Shown here in pieces: positions 40,728 to 53,192 of a DNA stretch of 64,000 nucleotides. Numbering within the stretch: position 1 is the first letter of the stretch; each line of letters opens with the position of its first letter. Both the position numbers and the translations under genes were made by a program. Source of the stretch: Serpula lacrymans var. lacrymans S7.9 (taxonomy: Eukaryota > Basidiomycota > Agaricomycetes > Boletales > Serpulaceae); the NCBI RefSeq assembly GCF_000218685.1, contig NW_006763297.1:1702249-1766248 (forward strand), read 5' to 3'. The notes under the pieces were generated by a model. The model was not told the origin of the DNA. It did not search any database and worked only from the letters and a program-made list of their open reading frames with translations.

Positions 40728-41996
40728 TTATGCGCCAACAGCAGAAACAGCAACTTGGGCGCCGTCAAGTCCGTTGGCATATTGAAATTGGTCTGAGTTC
40801 TCATACTAGGACTATGTCAGTCTGGATGCATTTGAACTGGTAGTGGCCCCTTACCTCCCACATATCTATAGCAACTTCACAACTTTCGCGGACCACACGG
40901 GGAGAATCCTCTCGTACCATCCATTCTTTGAGGTGGGGCAGTACTTCTGGTGTGGCGATACCGCCGAGTGCTTCAGCGGCTTCGTGACGTACCATGTCAG
41001 ACTCGTTGCCGTCTTGTAGGACTTTAATGAGGGAAGGCACCGAGTGTACAGAAAGCAATTGTCCGAACACAAAGGCTATCTCATGCCTAAAAACGACATA
41101 AATTCAGGATGGGCCGGAATATCGTTGACTGACAACTCACTTGAAAAGAGCACTGTCGTCAGAGAATCCAGCCGCAAGGGCATCCACTGCCGCTGCACTA
41201 CCAATATTCCGCAGGGCAAACATAGCGCGATAACGTTCGAAGAGGGGTAATTGTATATCAAGTAAAGTTGAGCGGAGAGCATCGATACTTTTTCCTGTGG
41301 TATCCTCAGGCTTGGGTTGACCGGAAAGCAAGCCTGACGTTGGGGGTGCGGGATCGATCGACGTGTAGGTTCTACGAACATTTGATGAGTATCAACGAGA
41401 TACATTTCAAGGATCAAGCACACAATTCTATCCCTGAATTACCCGTGACAGTATGCTTTTTACCTTCCTCCGAATTATCCCATGTAATCTTCGCAAGTGC
41501 AATTTCACAAGTTTCACGTACGCTCCTGTTGGGATCGGATAAGTATTGGGTAAGCACTGGGATGGATTCTGTAGAAGATATCGCTCCCATAGCCTCAGCT
41601 GCCTATCTCATGTGAGGTCAACGCTAAGAATCAAATGATCGAAGAGTTAACTTACCTCGTGCCGTACCATGGGATCTTCCGTAGGGTTTTTCAGGACTGA
41701 TTCAAGCGTAGAAAGGGCAGATGTTTGCTTCATCTGTCCCAGACAATATGCCAGTTCATGTTTCAGTAAGGCAGACGGATCTTTGAAGCCTGTTCGAAAA
41801 CCTGATATGAGCGAACTTGCACATCAAAAAATGAGCTAATCTGACCTTCAGAAATAATTCTGACTGCATCTTCATTTTTGAGAGACTTGAGCGTAAATAA
41901 AGCACGAAAGCGATTATGAAGTGGGACGTTTCCAGAGGCGTTTAGTAGCGAAGCCTCGAGGGCTTTGAGCTCGGATGGAGAGATTGCAGCCACCAT
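40728..41996 (-). CDS. LIA1: Deoxyhypusine hydroxylase
   Basis: HEAT-repeat di-iron enzyme that completes hypusine on translation factor eIF5A. Exons on the minus strand run [18 protein letters not shown]... to RIISEG, then [18 protein letters not shown] to [15 protein letters not shown]... to DNSEEG, a long exon to [16 protein letters not shown]... to AIDMWE and a last exon YENSDQFQY...VSAVGA ending TAA at 40728. The four His-Glu metal-binding pairs are visible: KHELA, RHEAAEAM, KHEIA and RHEAAEAL, split symmetrically between the two halves as in the family. Introns are short GT...AG. It starts 60 bases from the divergent MRT4 start. No defect seen. Confidence 0.95.
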
Positions 41997-42056
41997 AATA
42001 ACGGAATGTAGAAAGATAATTTGTCGGACTTCAAATATCCTTCTTCAAAGATCACC
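41997..42056. promoter_or_regulatory. Shared 60-base interval between LIA1 and MRT4 start codons
   Basis: Only 60 bases separate the two divergent ATGs, so promoters and 5' leaders must overlap. No TATA box seen. Confidence 0.6.
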
Positions 42057-43043
42057 ATGCCCAAGTCAAAACGTGCCCAACTCGGTGAGATCGATGAAAA
42101 ACATTATCAAGGATGCGTTGACCATTCTTACACAACTTTCTTGAATCCCTTGCTTAGTATCGCTCACTCAGGTCTCCAAAAAGACCAGAGAACACAAAAA
42201 TGCGCTCTTGGAAGAGGTTAGTACACCACGATTGCTTTCATAGAGCGATCATTGATGTTTGTCTAATGATAGGTCCAAAAAAATGCAGAGAAGTGGAAGT
42301 ACTGCTGGTTATTTGAAGTAGGAGCTATGCGTAACGCGCATCTAAAAATTGTCCGGAAACTCTGGAAAGAGTACGTGCAGACATGCACCGGATGATTTCA
42401 CCTCCTTACAACAAATTTTGATATAGCACTGCTCGGATATTCTTTGGGCGAGGGGCTGTCATGGCTAAAGCATTGGGTACGACACTAGAGGAGGAGCATC
42501 GTGAAGGACTGCATAAGCTAGCTAAGGTGAGTGTTTCCATTGGATATTTCATGATGCAACTGAAGGAACGGAACGTTACAGCAAATAAAAGGTCAAGTTG
42601 GTCTGTTTTTCACAGACTCAGAACCACAGGAGGTGATCGAATGGTTCGATGATTTCCGACAACCTGATTTTGCACGGTCAGGGAATATCGCCACTCGGAC
42701 TGTTATACTCCCTGCTGGACCTGTAATGCGCGTACACTCGGATCCTCCAGAGCCATTCCCTCACAATGAAGAACCCCAATTACGAAAACTTGGCTTGACA
42801 ACCTCAATGAAAAGAGGTGTGCCTACATTAGAAGCGCCTCACAAACTATGCGAAAAGGGGAAAGTTCTCAGCCCCGAACAGACCCAGCTTCTTAAGCTTG
42901 TTGGGGAGAAAATGGTTGTATTCCGGGTAGCGTTGTTGGCCCGGTGGGACTCTGAGAATGGTGAAGTTACCCAGATCGAGAATAGTGGGTTGGGTGAGGA
43001 GAAGGGTAATGATGAAGAGGATGAGGATGTGATGAGTGAGTAG
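42057..43043 (+). CDS. MRT4: mRNA turnover protein 4 (ribosome assembly factor)
   Basis: Nuclear assembly factor of the 60S ribosomal subunit, a paralogue of stalk protein P0 that holds its site until P0 replaces it. Exon 1 encodes MPKSKRAQL. An intron follows, then VSLTQVSKKTREHKNALLEE, VQKNAEKWKYCWLFEVGAMRNAHLKIVRKLW, then RIFFGRGAVMAKALGTTLEEEHREGLHKLAK, then QIKGQVGLFFTD and a long last exon with QEVIEWFDDF, ARSGNIATRTVILPAGPV and GVPTLEAPHKLCEKGKVLSPEQ. The extreme C-terminus is acidic (EEDEDVMSE). Length about 240 residues, as usual. Introns have GT...AG ends. Confidence 0.95.
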
Positions 43044-43293
43044 GACACACTTTTGTATTTTGTTTCATTATGAGTATACCTCTTGTGTGACGTTTTACTA
43101 ATTTTACAAGGACTCAACGAGCATCTACATATCATCTCGAGCTGCACACGATCTGTCATCAACGTGTGGGTGCAGAGTTCTTAGTATATCAAAAGTATAA
43201 AAAGCACTCTGGATAGTATCACGTGAACATGAAATACAAGCAGAATAAGAGCCGTATCATGAATGTGCCATGCAGATAATTAAATAATTGACC

Positions 43294-46200
43294 ATGCGAC
43301 TGCCTCACCTTCTGACTTTTCTAGGGTTATCTGCCCAGGTTCCCCTTCGAGATCCTTCTCTCGACACGACTGCCATCATGCCAGCCAAACCAGATTTCTC
43401 TTTCAAAGAGGGTGCAGATATATTCTCCCCCAAGGATCTCATCGAACTCGCAAGGCCGGGTGCTGGTGCTGCCAACGATGCAGGCGATCTCGTACTGGTC
43501 CCTGTTTCTAAATTCTCTTTTGAAGATAAGAAGTGAGTGTATACAATCGATCAACGCGTAAATGCTGACCATAGCCTAGAAACAACAAATCGATCGTGGT
43601 TGCCCCATTGGAATCTACAGCGCAACCGCTTGAGATTGTTCTTCCCAACGGCGGGGACGTATTCTGGCTTGACTCTCGAACTATCGCTCGCGTCACGGTC
43701 GTGGAAACGGAGAAGGACAAAGATAAGAAACAAGAAATATACTCACACACACTCAAGTTCGACACACAGGGCTCTTCCGTGGGTATCTTGAGTTCGGAAC
43801 CACCTGCGTTGATCGGTTCATTCCCTGTTACCACCGCGGGCAACTTCCGCTACAATCTTCCATCAGGCATTCTGGTATTTTCCGCCTATGTATATTCCGA
43901 CGGGGATCTCTCCACTGTCAAAGCCAAAGATGAGGCTTACGAGAATAGGGGGACCACCGCTCTCGTCTACGATGATACTTTTGAAAGGCAATGGGATACA
44001 TGGGTGGGACCTAAACACCAGTCGCTATTCAGTGTCAGCCTTTCCAAAGGCTCAGATCAGAAATGGGTCCTGGGTGACAAATTCGTGAATACTCTACCAG
44101 CTGGACATGTGAGTTTCTGCCAGATACATATGATGCAATGATTGAGTGCGTCGGGTAATTAGAGTGCTCCTGTTGAGCCGTTCGGTGGAACCGACGATTT
44201 CGACATTTCAGAGACCCACATTGTCTACACCACGAAGGACCCTAACCTCCCAGGTGCTTGGCACACAAAGCAAAATGTACGCACCTCCATGAACTATTTT
44301 ACTTGAATCTTGGTACATCGACATAGGTAGATATTCTTGGTGGATTTCAATGGAACAAAAGCCGTCGAATTGACTAGTGGGACATATGGTGCTACACATG
44401 CACCTGTATTTAATAAACAAGGCGATAAAGTTGCGTGGTTGCAGCTTGATAAAGATGGCTATGAATCGGACAGGTATGTGAAATTTTTGTATCTGCTGGA
44501 TGCTATATGAGTTTTTATCTTACTTGTTTGTTATCAGGGCAAAGGTCGTTATCTACGATCTCACAAAGAACGTTCGCTATACTTTGACCCAGAACTGGGA
44601 TCGCTCTCCAGATGTATTGGCAGTACGTGTCGAGAGTCTGCCATTGGGATGCGGGCATTTACTTGCTTAATATAGTTTTCAGAAAGCGGCGACTACCTTT
44701 ACTTCACCGCGGGTGACCATGCAAGAATCAAAGTCTTCACATTGCCTGTACCCCCTACCCCAAGTGAATCGACGACGCACCCTTCATTCCCCTCCAAGTA
44801 CTCCACTCCCGTGCCCCTCACCGACTCTCGCGCGGCGTCTGGTGTCCAGATTCTTTCCAACAATCGCCTCGTATTTACCTCATCATCCCTCACCACCCCT
44901 AATGATGTCTTCATCATTCGTCAACTTGATCGTGTAGAAGCAGACATATCCAGCCAGGCAGCCAATGTATACAGAGGACAGCTAGAGCAAGTTACCCGCT
45001 TCACGGCAGACTCGCTTCAAGGGAAAAATCTCAGTGAAGGGGAAGAATTTTGGTTCAAAGGCGGGGACGACATCGATGTCCAAGGGTGGATCTTGAAACC
45101 CAAGGGCTGGAAAGCTGGTGATGAAAAGAAGTGGCCTATCCTTCTCCTCATTCACGGAGGTCCGTTAATAATCTTGTGTACTCCTTCTCCTATCTCACAC
45201 AATTTTTTTAGGCCCACAAGGAGCTTGGGAAGATCAATGGTCTACTCGCTGGAACCCGAATGGTGGGGAACTTCTATCTATGTGACATCTAATCATTGAT
45301 ATCTGCTACTCAGTCTTCGCACAGCAAGGTTACTTCACAGTGGCCATCAATCCCACTGGATCCACGACATTCGGTCAAAGTGGGTCATGACTCAAGTTTT
45401 TGTGTTTTGCGGTCGCTCACCATGTTCTTTCAAAATTCAGACTTTACTGACGCTATCTCAGAAAACTGGGGAGGCAAACCATTTGTTGATTTGCGCAAAG
45501 GATGGCAATATGTTTTGGATAATTATCCAGAGGTACGTTAGCATGAGGACGGTGGTGATTGCTAATACCCTAATGAATATGTCTCACTTAGGTTGACGCA
45601 GACAGGGCTGTGGCTGCAGGTGCTAGTTGGGGTGGATACGCCATAAAGTATAACCTATAAATTTTGGTCTTTGGTCCAGACTAACCATCATTGATTAGCT
45701 GGATACAGGGAAACCCCCAGTTCGGATTCAACTTTAAGGCTCTGTTCTGTCACGATGGAGTACGATATATCGGTCAATTGTCTCATCATGCTTTCTGATA
45801 TTGCTATAGGTCTTCGACACAAATTACAATGGGTACTCAACTGACGAGTTGTTCTTCGTGCGTTGTTTGAGTAATATATCTATCTTAAATACTGATTCAA
45901 ATCACTAGTGCAACCACGAATGGGGAGGAAAGCCCTGGGAGGAGAAAAGCAGGGCACTGTCACTGAAGTAAGTTTAAGTTGGAATAGTCCATATAATGTT
46001 CTAATATAATTCAATTGCTTTTAGGTACAGTCCTTCGAACACCGTCACGAATTGGTCGACCCCTCAACTTATCGTACATGGAAGCAAAGACTATCGCCTC
46101 CCCGAGACAGAAGGCATCGCAGCCTTCCATGCTTTGCAACAGTAGGCGTTTCAACTCGATGAAAGAGATCATTGCTAATTATTGACCACCCTCAAGGCTC

Positions 46201-46381
46201 GGTATCCCTAGCCGACTTGTAATCTTCCCGGATGAGAACCACTGGGTGCTGAACCATGGTAACAGGTATGGAACACTAGATAAACCTGCATAGTTTTATT
46301 TTGCTAATTTCGGATTGTAGCCTGAAATGGCATTACGAAGTGCTCAGATGGTTTGATGAATATGTGGGTGTCAAGGAGTAG
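43294..46381 (+). CDS. DPP5: Dipeptidyl-peptidase 5, first tandem copy
   Basis: Secreted serine peptidase of family S9 (prolyl oligopeptidase type), removing dipeptides from peptide N-termini. The start MRLPHLLTFLGLSAQV looks like a signal peptide. The beta-propeller half includes GGDVFWLDSRTIA, RGTTALVYDDTFERQWD and VEPFGGTDDFD. The hydrolase half includes VQGWILKP, PILLLIHGG, FTVAINPTGSTTFGQ and ENWGGKPF. The catalytic serine is in GASWGGY (about 45620), the aspartate in HGSKDYRLPE (about 46085) and the histidine in FPDENHW (about 46240). At least a dozen short introns interrupt the second half. One splice choice near 44325 (before IFLVDFNG) uses an acceptor I had to infer. Stop TAG at 46379. 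Confidence 0.92.
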
Positions 46382-46660
46382 ATAAGGAAGTATACGAACC
46401 AATCAAGCTGAATGAGCATATGATATGATATGCTAACTGCAAATTAAGAAAGGAAAATAATTGCAGGGTGCTGGCTATATTTCTGAGACGCGTCATAATC
46501 AACGCGTTGTATTGCAATCAGTTTTGTGCTATCACGTGGTTTATTCATTTATCTTACCATGCGGGCGGTAGTCACGGTACCAGAAGTTATTGGCTTGACC
46601 CAAATTTATATCTCTGCCACAGAATCCGCCTTAAAAGGCCCAACTCAACTAAGTGAAATG

Positions 46661-49600
46661 ATGCGTTTACCGCTCTCTCACTGCTTAGGTTTAGCGCTAA
46701 AATGCCTCTCACAAGTCACCATGTCGGTGGAACAAGTCACGTTGGAAGAAACGTAGACACAGGGCTCGTAAATGACACTCAGTCCACGACACCGAGCGCA
46801 ATAGCGGATGGGGCAACCCAATTCACGGCAGAGTTTCTTACCCAGCTGCCAAGACCCGGAGCAGGCATCGCGAATCCAGCAGGCGATCTCGTTTTCGTCC
46901 CCGTAAGCCAGTATTCGCATGCGGACAAAAAGTCAGTGTTACCTTCTTCATTACTTGATCTTGATTGCATTGGCTAATCCTCGTGAATATAGGACCTACA
47001 AATGTGTATACATTGTGTCACTAGTCGCACGCGTCCCGCCTCTCAAGGTTCCTGTTGAAGAGCCAGGCGACGCATTCTGGCTCGACTCTCGTACACTTGC
47101 TCATATATCCGAGACTGGTGAAGAGAAGAAGAAAACCAAAGAGCTTTATGCATTATCGCTAGCGTTTGATGCTGGAGTTGATGGTGATGCTTTGAAGGCC
47201 TCAGAACCGTCGGTTCTAGTGGGTTCATTCCCAACGACCACTGTCGCTAACTTCCGTTACTCTCGAGCTGCAGAAAGACTAGTACTCTCTGCCTATGTTT
47301 ATCCTGATGGTGATATCTCAGCTGTCAAGGCAAAAGACGATGCATGGGAAAACAGGGGTACCACAGCCTTGGTGTACGATAACACTTACGAGAGACATTG
47401 GGATAAATATGTAGGGCCTAAGGAATCTTCACTTTTCACTGTGTCACTCCATAAAGACAGTCAAAGAAAGTGGGTACTCGGTGACGATTACGTGAATGCT
47501 CTACAAGGAACGAAGAATGTAAGTCTGGCGCCCACGAATGACCTTAAGTGAGCTCACTATCTAATCTTCAGCACTGTCCAGTGGAGCCTTTTGGTGGAAC
47601 CGACGATTTTGATGTCTCTGATAGTCGCATCGTTTATACCACAAAAGATGCCTCTTTACCAATGGCTATCCACACGAAACAAGATGTTGGTATACTTTCG
47701 GTGTCAGCAAGACCACTTCACTCATATGTGAATGCAGATATTTTTGGTGGACTTCACGGGAGAAAATTTAAAAGAGCTGACATCTGGAAATCAAGGCGCT
47801 ACACATAATCCAGTCTTCAATAAGCAAGCCGACAAGGTTGCATGGTTAGAGCTCGATGAAGATGGCCATGAAGCTGATCGGTTTGTGTCATATGGCGTAT
47901 ATCTCAAATTGCTGCGTTGATAGACCTTATTCTTTAGATCTAAGATAGTACTCTACGATCTTCAAAAAGATATCAGGTTCACGCTTACGCCCGATTGGGA
48001 TCGATCGCCTAGTACATTATCTGTAAGTGGTCAGTCCGATGGTATGTTGTCATTCAGCTCATCATCTTCTTTCCACGTAGTTTTCGACCAGTGGTGATCA
48101 TCTCTACTTAATTGCCGGCGAATATGCCAGGGACAAGATTTTTGTACTTCCAGTTCCACCGACACCGGAACAATCCTCTACCAAACCTGAGCTCGAGTCT
48201 AGATTCACGACGCCAATAGCTCTAACCGATCATCACAGTGCTTTGGATATCCAAGTCCTATCTAACAATCGCCTTCTCTTCACCATGAACTCGTTTACCG
48301 CTCCGAATGATGTCTATGTGCTTAACGGTCTAGACCGCATTGAATCGGATATTCAGAGTCAAGTCTCGAGCATATATCGGGGAGAATTGGACCGTTGCAC
48401 ACAGCTTACGACAGACAATATGAAAGGCCTGAATTTGCCAGATGGTGAAGAGTTTTGGTTCAAAGGTGCCAATAATAAAGACGTTCAAGGGTGGTTGTTC
48501 AAACCAAGAGGCTGGAAAGAATCTGACAAGAAAAAGTGGCCTATACTCATGATGATTCACGGAGGTAACTTTGGTTTGCTATCGTCTCTCCAATATATCA
48601 AAATACTTTACTAGGTCCCCAGTGGGCTTGGAAAGATAACTGGTCCGCACCCAACTGGAATCACATTTGTGAGGTTTGACCAAAGATATGATAATTTCAA
48701 TTGAACTCAAATAGCCTGCCCGCGTTTCTAGTGTTCGCTGAACATGGCTATTTCACAATCGCCATGAATCCTACAGGCTCGACTACGTTCGGTCAAGGTA
48801 TAATATTACTGGTCTTTCTACTTTCAATCTTGATCCTCATGTATTCTTCCGTGTAGAATTCACCGACAGCATTACCGGAGACTGGGGAGGAAAACCATTC
48901 GTTGACATGCAGAATGGGTTCAAATACATACTAGATAATTATCCACAGGTAAGTAGTATTCTCTTTGATCTACATATGGACATGAATGACATGTGGTAGA
49001 TTGACCCAGAACGGGCTGTTGCAGCTGGCGCAAGTTGGGGAGGTTATGCTATCAAGTACGATATTTCACTTTCTTGCACGTAGCATATTTAACCTAACTG
49101 CCGACTTGTAGCTGGATTCAAGGTCACCCAGAACTAGGTTTCAATTTCAAAGCAATGGTGAACCATGATGGGGTGAGTCTAAGCTACATTTATATGCAGT
49201 CCAGTAACATCTAAGACTGTATTGCTAGATCTTTGACTTTGAGTATGATCAGTATTCAACGGATGAACTCTTCTTCGTATGTCCTTTGTTTATCCTTCTT
49301 GCAAATGGGGCTCATCTTGCCATTTCGTAGTTCAATCACGAAGCTGGTGGGCTGCCTTGGGATAGCAAAGGGAAGGAGTTTTTAAAGAAGTATGAAGCAT
49401 GTCCCTTATTCGAATGGGACACATTTTTTACTAAAAGTATCAGGTTCAACCCTACAAACTTCGTTCACAAGTGGGCAACGCCGACGCTTTTCTTCCATGG
49501 AAGCAAGGATTATCGCCTCCCTGAGACTGAGAGTATTGGTGCATGGCATGCTCTACGACAGTAAGTCCCCGGAAGCTGGCAAGGCATGATGATGATATTC

Positions 49601-49805
49601 ATTACCCTATAGGCTTGGGGTTCCTAGCCGACTTGTAATATTCCCCGACGAGATTCATGGTACGCTGAATGGCGGCAACGTGTGAGTATTACCCATTCTT
49701 GACCCTGAAATTGGTATTGTGAACTCACAGGTTCCGATTGATAGTATCAAATGGCACGAGGAGACGTTCAAGTGGTTGGATCAGTACGTCGGATTGAACA
49801 CATAG
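46661..49805 (+). CDS. DPP5: Dipeptidyl-peptidase 5, second tandem copy
   Basis: Paralogue of the preceding gene, same strand, 280 bases downstream. Same block order: GDAFWLDSRTLA, RGTTALVYDNTYERHWD, VEPFGGTDDFD, IFLVDFTGENLKELTSG, VQGWLFKP, PILMMIHGG, FTIAMNPTGSTTFGQ, GASWGGY, HGSKDYRLPE and FPDEIH. All three catalytic residues are kept, but the residues after the histidine differ (HGTLN, where copy 1 has HWVLN). The 5' end is uncertain: an ATG at 46661 gives a signal-like MRLPLSHCLGLALK but needs an intron I could not place in frame; ATG 46702 opens directly into the mature part. Intron positions match copy 1 closely, supporting tandem duplication. Confidence 0.88.
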
Positions 49806-50370
49806 CGAATGGTCGAATGTTTCTTTGGTGTAAACTTATGGCGCGTTGAATCTGAATGTAAGTTAATGTAAAATTCTATGTCGAGATAACTTGGGGGTTC
49901 CGTGTGCAAGGAAGAATCAAGTGCCAGGAGCGATAAGAGGAAGTGACGGATCTTTGCTGGACGGGATAAGCTCTTATCTTTACGACATCAATCCATCCGA
50001 GCCATGCACATTCTTAATACTCATAATGCTGTTCGGTCCTTCTTTTACCAAATGCTGTCGGTGGCTAAGTATATGGCAAGCTGGTCAAAATTGGAACGGG
50101 TAAACAGTCTTATAATCTCGTTGGGGACAGGTTCAGGTTGAGTTCTGACTTGAGCTTCGTATGTCTTGAGATCTTCTCTTCACAATTCTATAATACAACT
50201 ATCGATCGCCTTGCGACACACGGTAAATGCCATGAGCTTCTGTTGTTATAGGAAAACAGCTCAATTCCTCATTGTCCTCCAGATATAGATCAGTTGAGCT
50301 GCAAACCCTCAATCATCACCCCATCGCACGTCCCTATTGTCCAAATTACCTATCCATTCATCATCATATC
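49806..50370. other. Intergenic, no gene seen
   Basis: Between DPP5 copy 2 and the kinase-like gene. Nothing recognisable; probable promoter of the downstream gene. Confidence 0.5.
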
Positions 50371-52888
50371 ATGCTTATTGACGGCACAGAGGATCGTAAA
50401 CGATTTGTGTTTAACGAATGGGTTAGAGATCCTAAAGGCCCCTATCTCACAAAACCACCTCCACACGGCAAGCGAACGACAAATGGAATGATATGGGGCA
50501 ACTCTTCAAATGATTTCTTCTGGATCAGACGCCTACCTGGAGTGGACGTTATGACCATCTGGTCTCGCAGTATGATACGGCAGTTCGGTGAAAATGTCTT
50601 GCATGAAGAAGACGATTTTGAGCCCGATCCTCGTCAATTACACCCATATCCAAGATTAGGGCTCTTAGTAGACGAATCGCATGCTATCTACGTCGGCATG
50701 GTAGATATCGCGAAATATATTGAGCGTAACGTCACCAACGAAAACAACAAGATCGGACTAGAAAGCGAAAGCTCTGATGTGAAGGGGGAGAATAGTGCGC
50801 AGGGAGATAACGGAGATATCAGCGCGTCAACCGCCATGAAAGTCGATGATGAAGGAGACCAGACATTGAATGATTCCAACGCGAAGAGCGAAGACGGTAT
50901 CATTGAGACACAAGACGGGACAACAGTCAACAAATCCGCGGATGAGATGCTGCAATCTAATAATGCTGAAAAGATGGAAGATGTTCAGGAGAACTCTGGT
51001 CTTAATGCTGGAAGGTCCGAGCTTATCGAGAAATCCCAGATGGCAAGTACGGACGAGGTCGTTATATTTGCGTCACCCCAGAACGCCGAAGCACCCATCG
51101 ACATAACGCTAACAGAGAGCACCGTGCCTCATGAGCGCGATCAAAGAGAGCTTCCTGAGGAACGGATCCAAAACACTGTTGATGTTTTGCAAGATGCATC
51201 GATGGATGTCGAGGATTCTGATACGAATGAAAATGAAAGGGTGGACGACATACAAGCAAAGATCCATGCTGGCACTTATGCTTCAGAAAATGCACCGGGG
51301 ATTGTGGAGAGTTGCAAGGTAGAGAAGGATGAAAGGGACAACGTCAGCGATCTTGCACCTAAGAGTGCACAGATGGACGCAGATGGTCTGATTACAGACT
51401 CGGACGCCGACGGTAAGGTCGATGACACAGAGAAGGAGGATGAGCAAATACACGCGAAGAGCACTCAAGTAAACAATATCGAAAAGGAGGGTATTGACCC
51501 CGGTTATTCCATGGTGAACGGTGAACAACCGGACGCAGAGGCTCAGGGTACCGAGAGCGGCGATACTGAGAGCGACCCCTGTAGCGAGGAAAACGAAGAC
51601 AACGATGAAGAGAACTCGTTAGGTGGTTTAAGTGAAAATGTGAGCGTCACACCTCTGATAACTTCCATGTTGCATTAAGCCATACTTACTTCAGCAATAC
51701 TTCATCTACAAACCTTCTGTGGAGAATTTCAAGGATAAGCCAATGCAAGCCGAAGACGAGAACATTGAAGAAGACGTACGTATTCAATGGCTCACGAAAA
51801 AGCATAGACTAGGCTGATACTTCATCCTCAGATCGGTATATGCGCAAGGTACCGCCCTAGCTCGTTGCCAAAGCTCGAAGAAAAAATACCTAGTGAATTC
51901 TTCCCGGACGTCCTCCTCGTTAATGATCCAGACGGGGTCACGTATGGACGTGAAAGTCAACATTGGAAGACCCAAAGAGATGGTTTATGTGAGAAACCGA
52001 AGTCTAAACCAATTAGGTATCAACGTCGTTATCCCCGTCCCGATATGACTTCGACGGAGGACTCGGTAAAGTCGACCCCTCTCGTGGCCAATCTCGACTT
52101 ATCATCCGCGCCTCTCCTGGGGGTTGGGAATCACTCTCGCGTACATCGTGGAGCTCTACGGCCGCCACATCCCCTAGTTGCCAATACACCCACGGGTGAG
52201 CTAGCTGTAGCAGCGAAGGTATCTTTCCCATACAACTCTGCCCTCGAACTACTTCAGAACGAGGCGAGGATTTACAACGCGTTCCCTGAGCATTTGATGG
52301 AGCACTGGTCAGGACTAAATCTAGTCACTCCCCTCCAGAACCCCGTTCCAGTCGGTGCAGTCGTGCCAAGATTCTACGGATATTACTATCCTGTTGATGA
52401 GAATAATATCGAAGGTGAAGATAGAGGAGCAGCCGACAGAATGAAGTGTGCATCGCGAAGGTGGGGGCGTAGCCCCATCTTATTACTGGAAGAATGCGGT
52501 ACGCCGATTGAACCGCACGCATTTGGACCGGATGATAGGTGAGCTGTGCAGTCAGTTCGAAACAAAACTATCCAAGCTGATGGATTTTTGCATAAGGTCT
52601 GAATGTTTCTCCTTGTGCCTTCGTCTCCACTATGCAGACTTCATCCAGCGTTCTTTCTATACGCGCAATATTTTAAAGCAACCTGGCCCACTAACAGAAC
52701 CGCAGCATTTACGCTCCTGGAGTACACCTGCGTTCCGTGTCATCGATTTTGGTCGGGGCGAGAGCTGGAATTTATATCAGAAAGGAAAAACTCTGTCCGA
52801 AGCTTCAAACGAATGGTGGGCAATGAGAGAACACGAAAAGCGAAAAGCTGAACGTGAACTGGAGATGACGCCTTTCGCATACCAATGA
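50371..52888 (+). CDS. Kinase-fold protein with a long acidic insert
   Basis: Four exons: 50371-51639, 51695-51775, 51832-52538 and 52597-52888. ATG chosen at 50371 (MLIDGTEDRKRF); the frame is open further upstream without an ATG. The N-terminus (FVFNEWVRDPKGPY, WIRRLPGVDVMTIWSR) is followed by about 290 residues of acidic low-complexity sequence, then a region resembling fungal protein-kinase-like proteins: LGVGNHSRVHRG (glycine loop), AAKVS (lysine), NEARIYNAFPEHL (glutamate), ILLLEECGTPIEP (hinge), LRLHYADF in the place of the HxD loop and RVIDFGRG in the place of DFG. The loop aspartate is present in HYADF. Substrate unknown. The join DDR-SECFSLCL is in frame. Confidence 0.75.
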
Positions 52889-53192
52889 ATGGCTGTTGAT
52901 GAAACGTAAATAATAGAGCGAATATGTCCCAACGATCCCCCAATGTTTTCTGATCTTGCTTCGTCGCTTTGTTTTTATATTGCTGTGATCTATCATAAAT
53001 AGCAGATTTGGTCAGATCTTTTCGTGTTATAACTAAATTCAATATAGCCTGCGTTGTGACTGGTACATGACCGGTACATGGGTTTAAGCTTGCAACAGTG
53101 TTTGACATATGATGATACATAGAAAGATACATAATAGGTTATTCAAAATACGAAAATAGGAATAAGAAAATCGACTACACTTAATTCAATGA

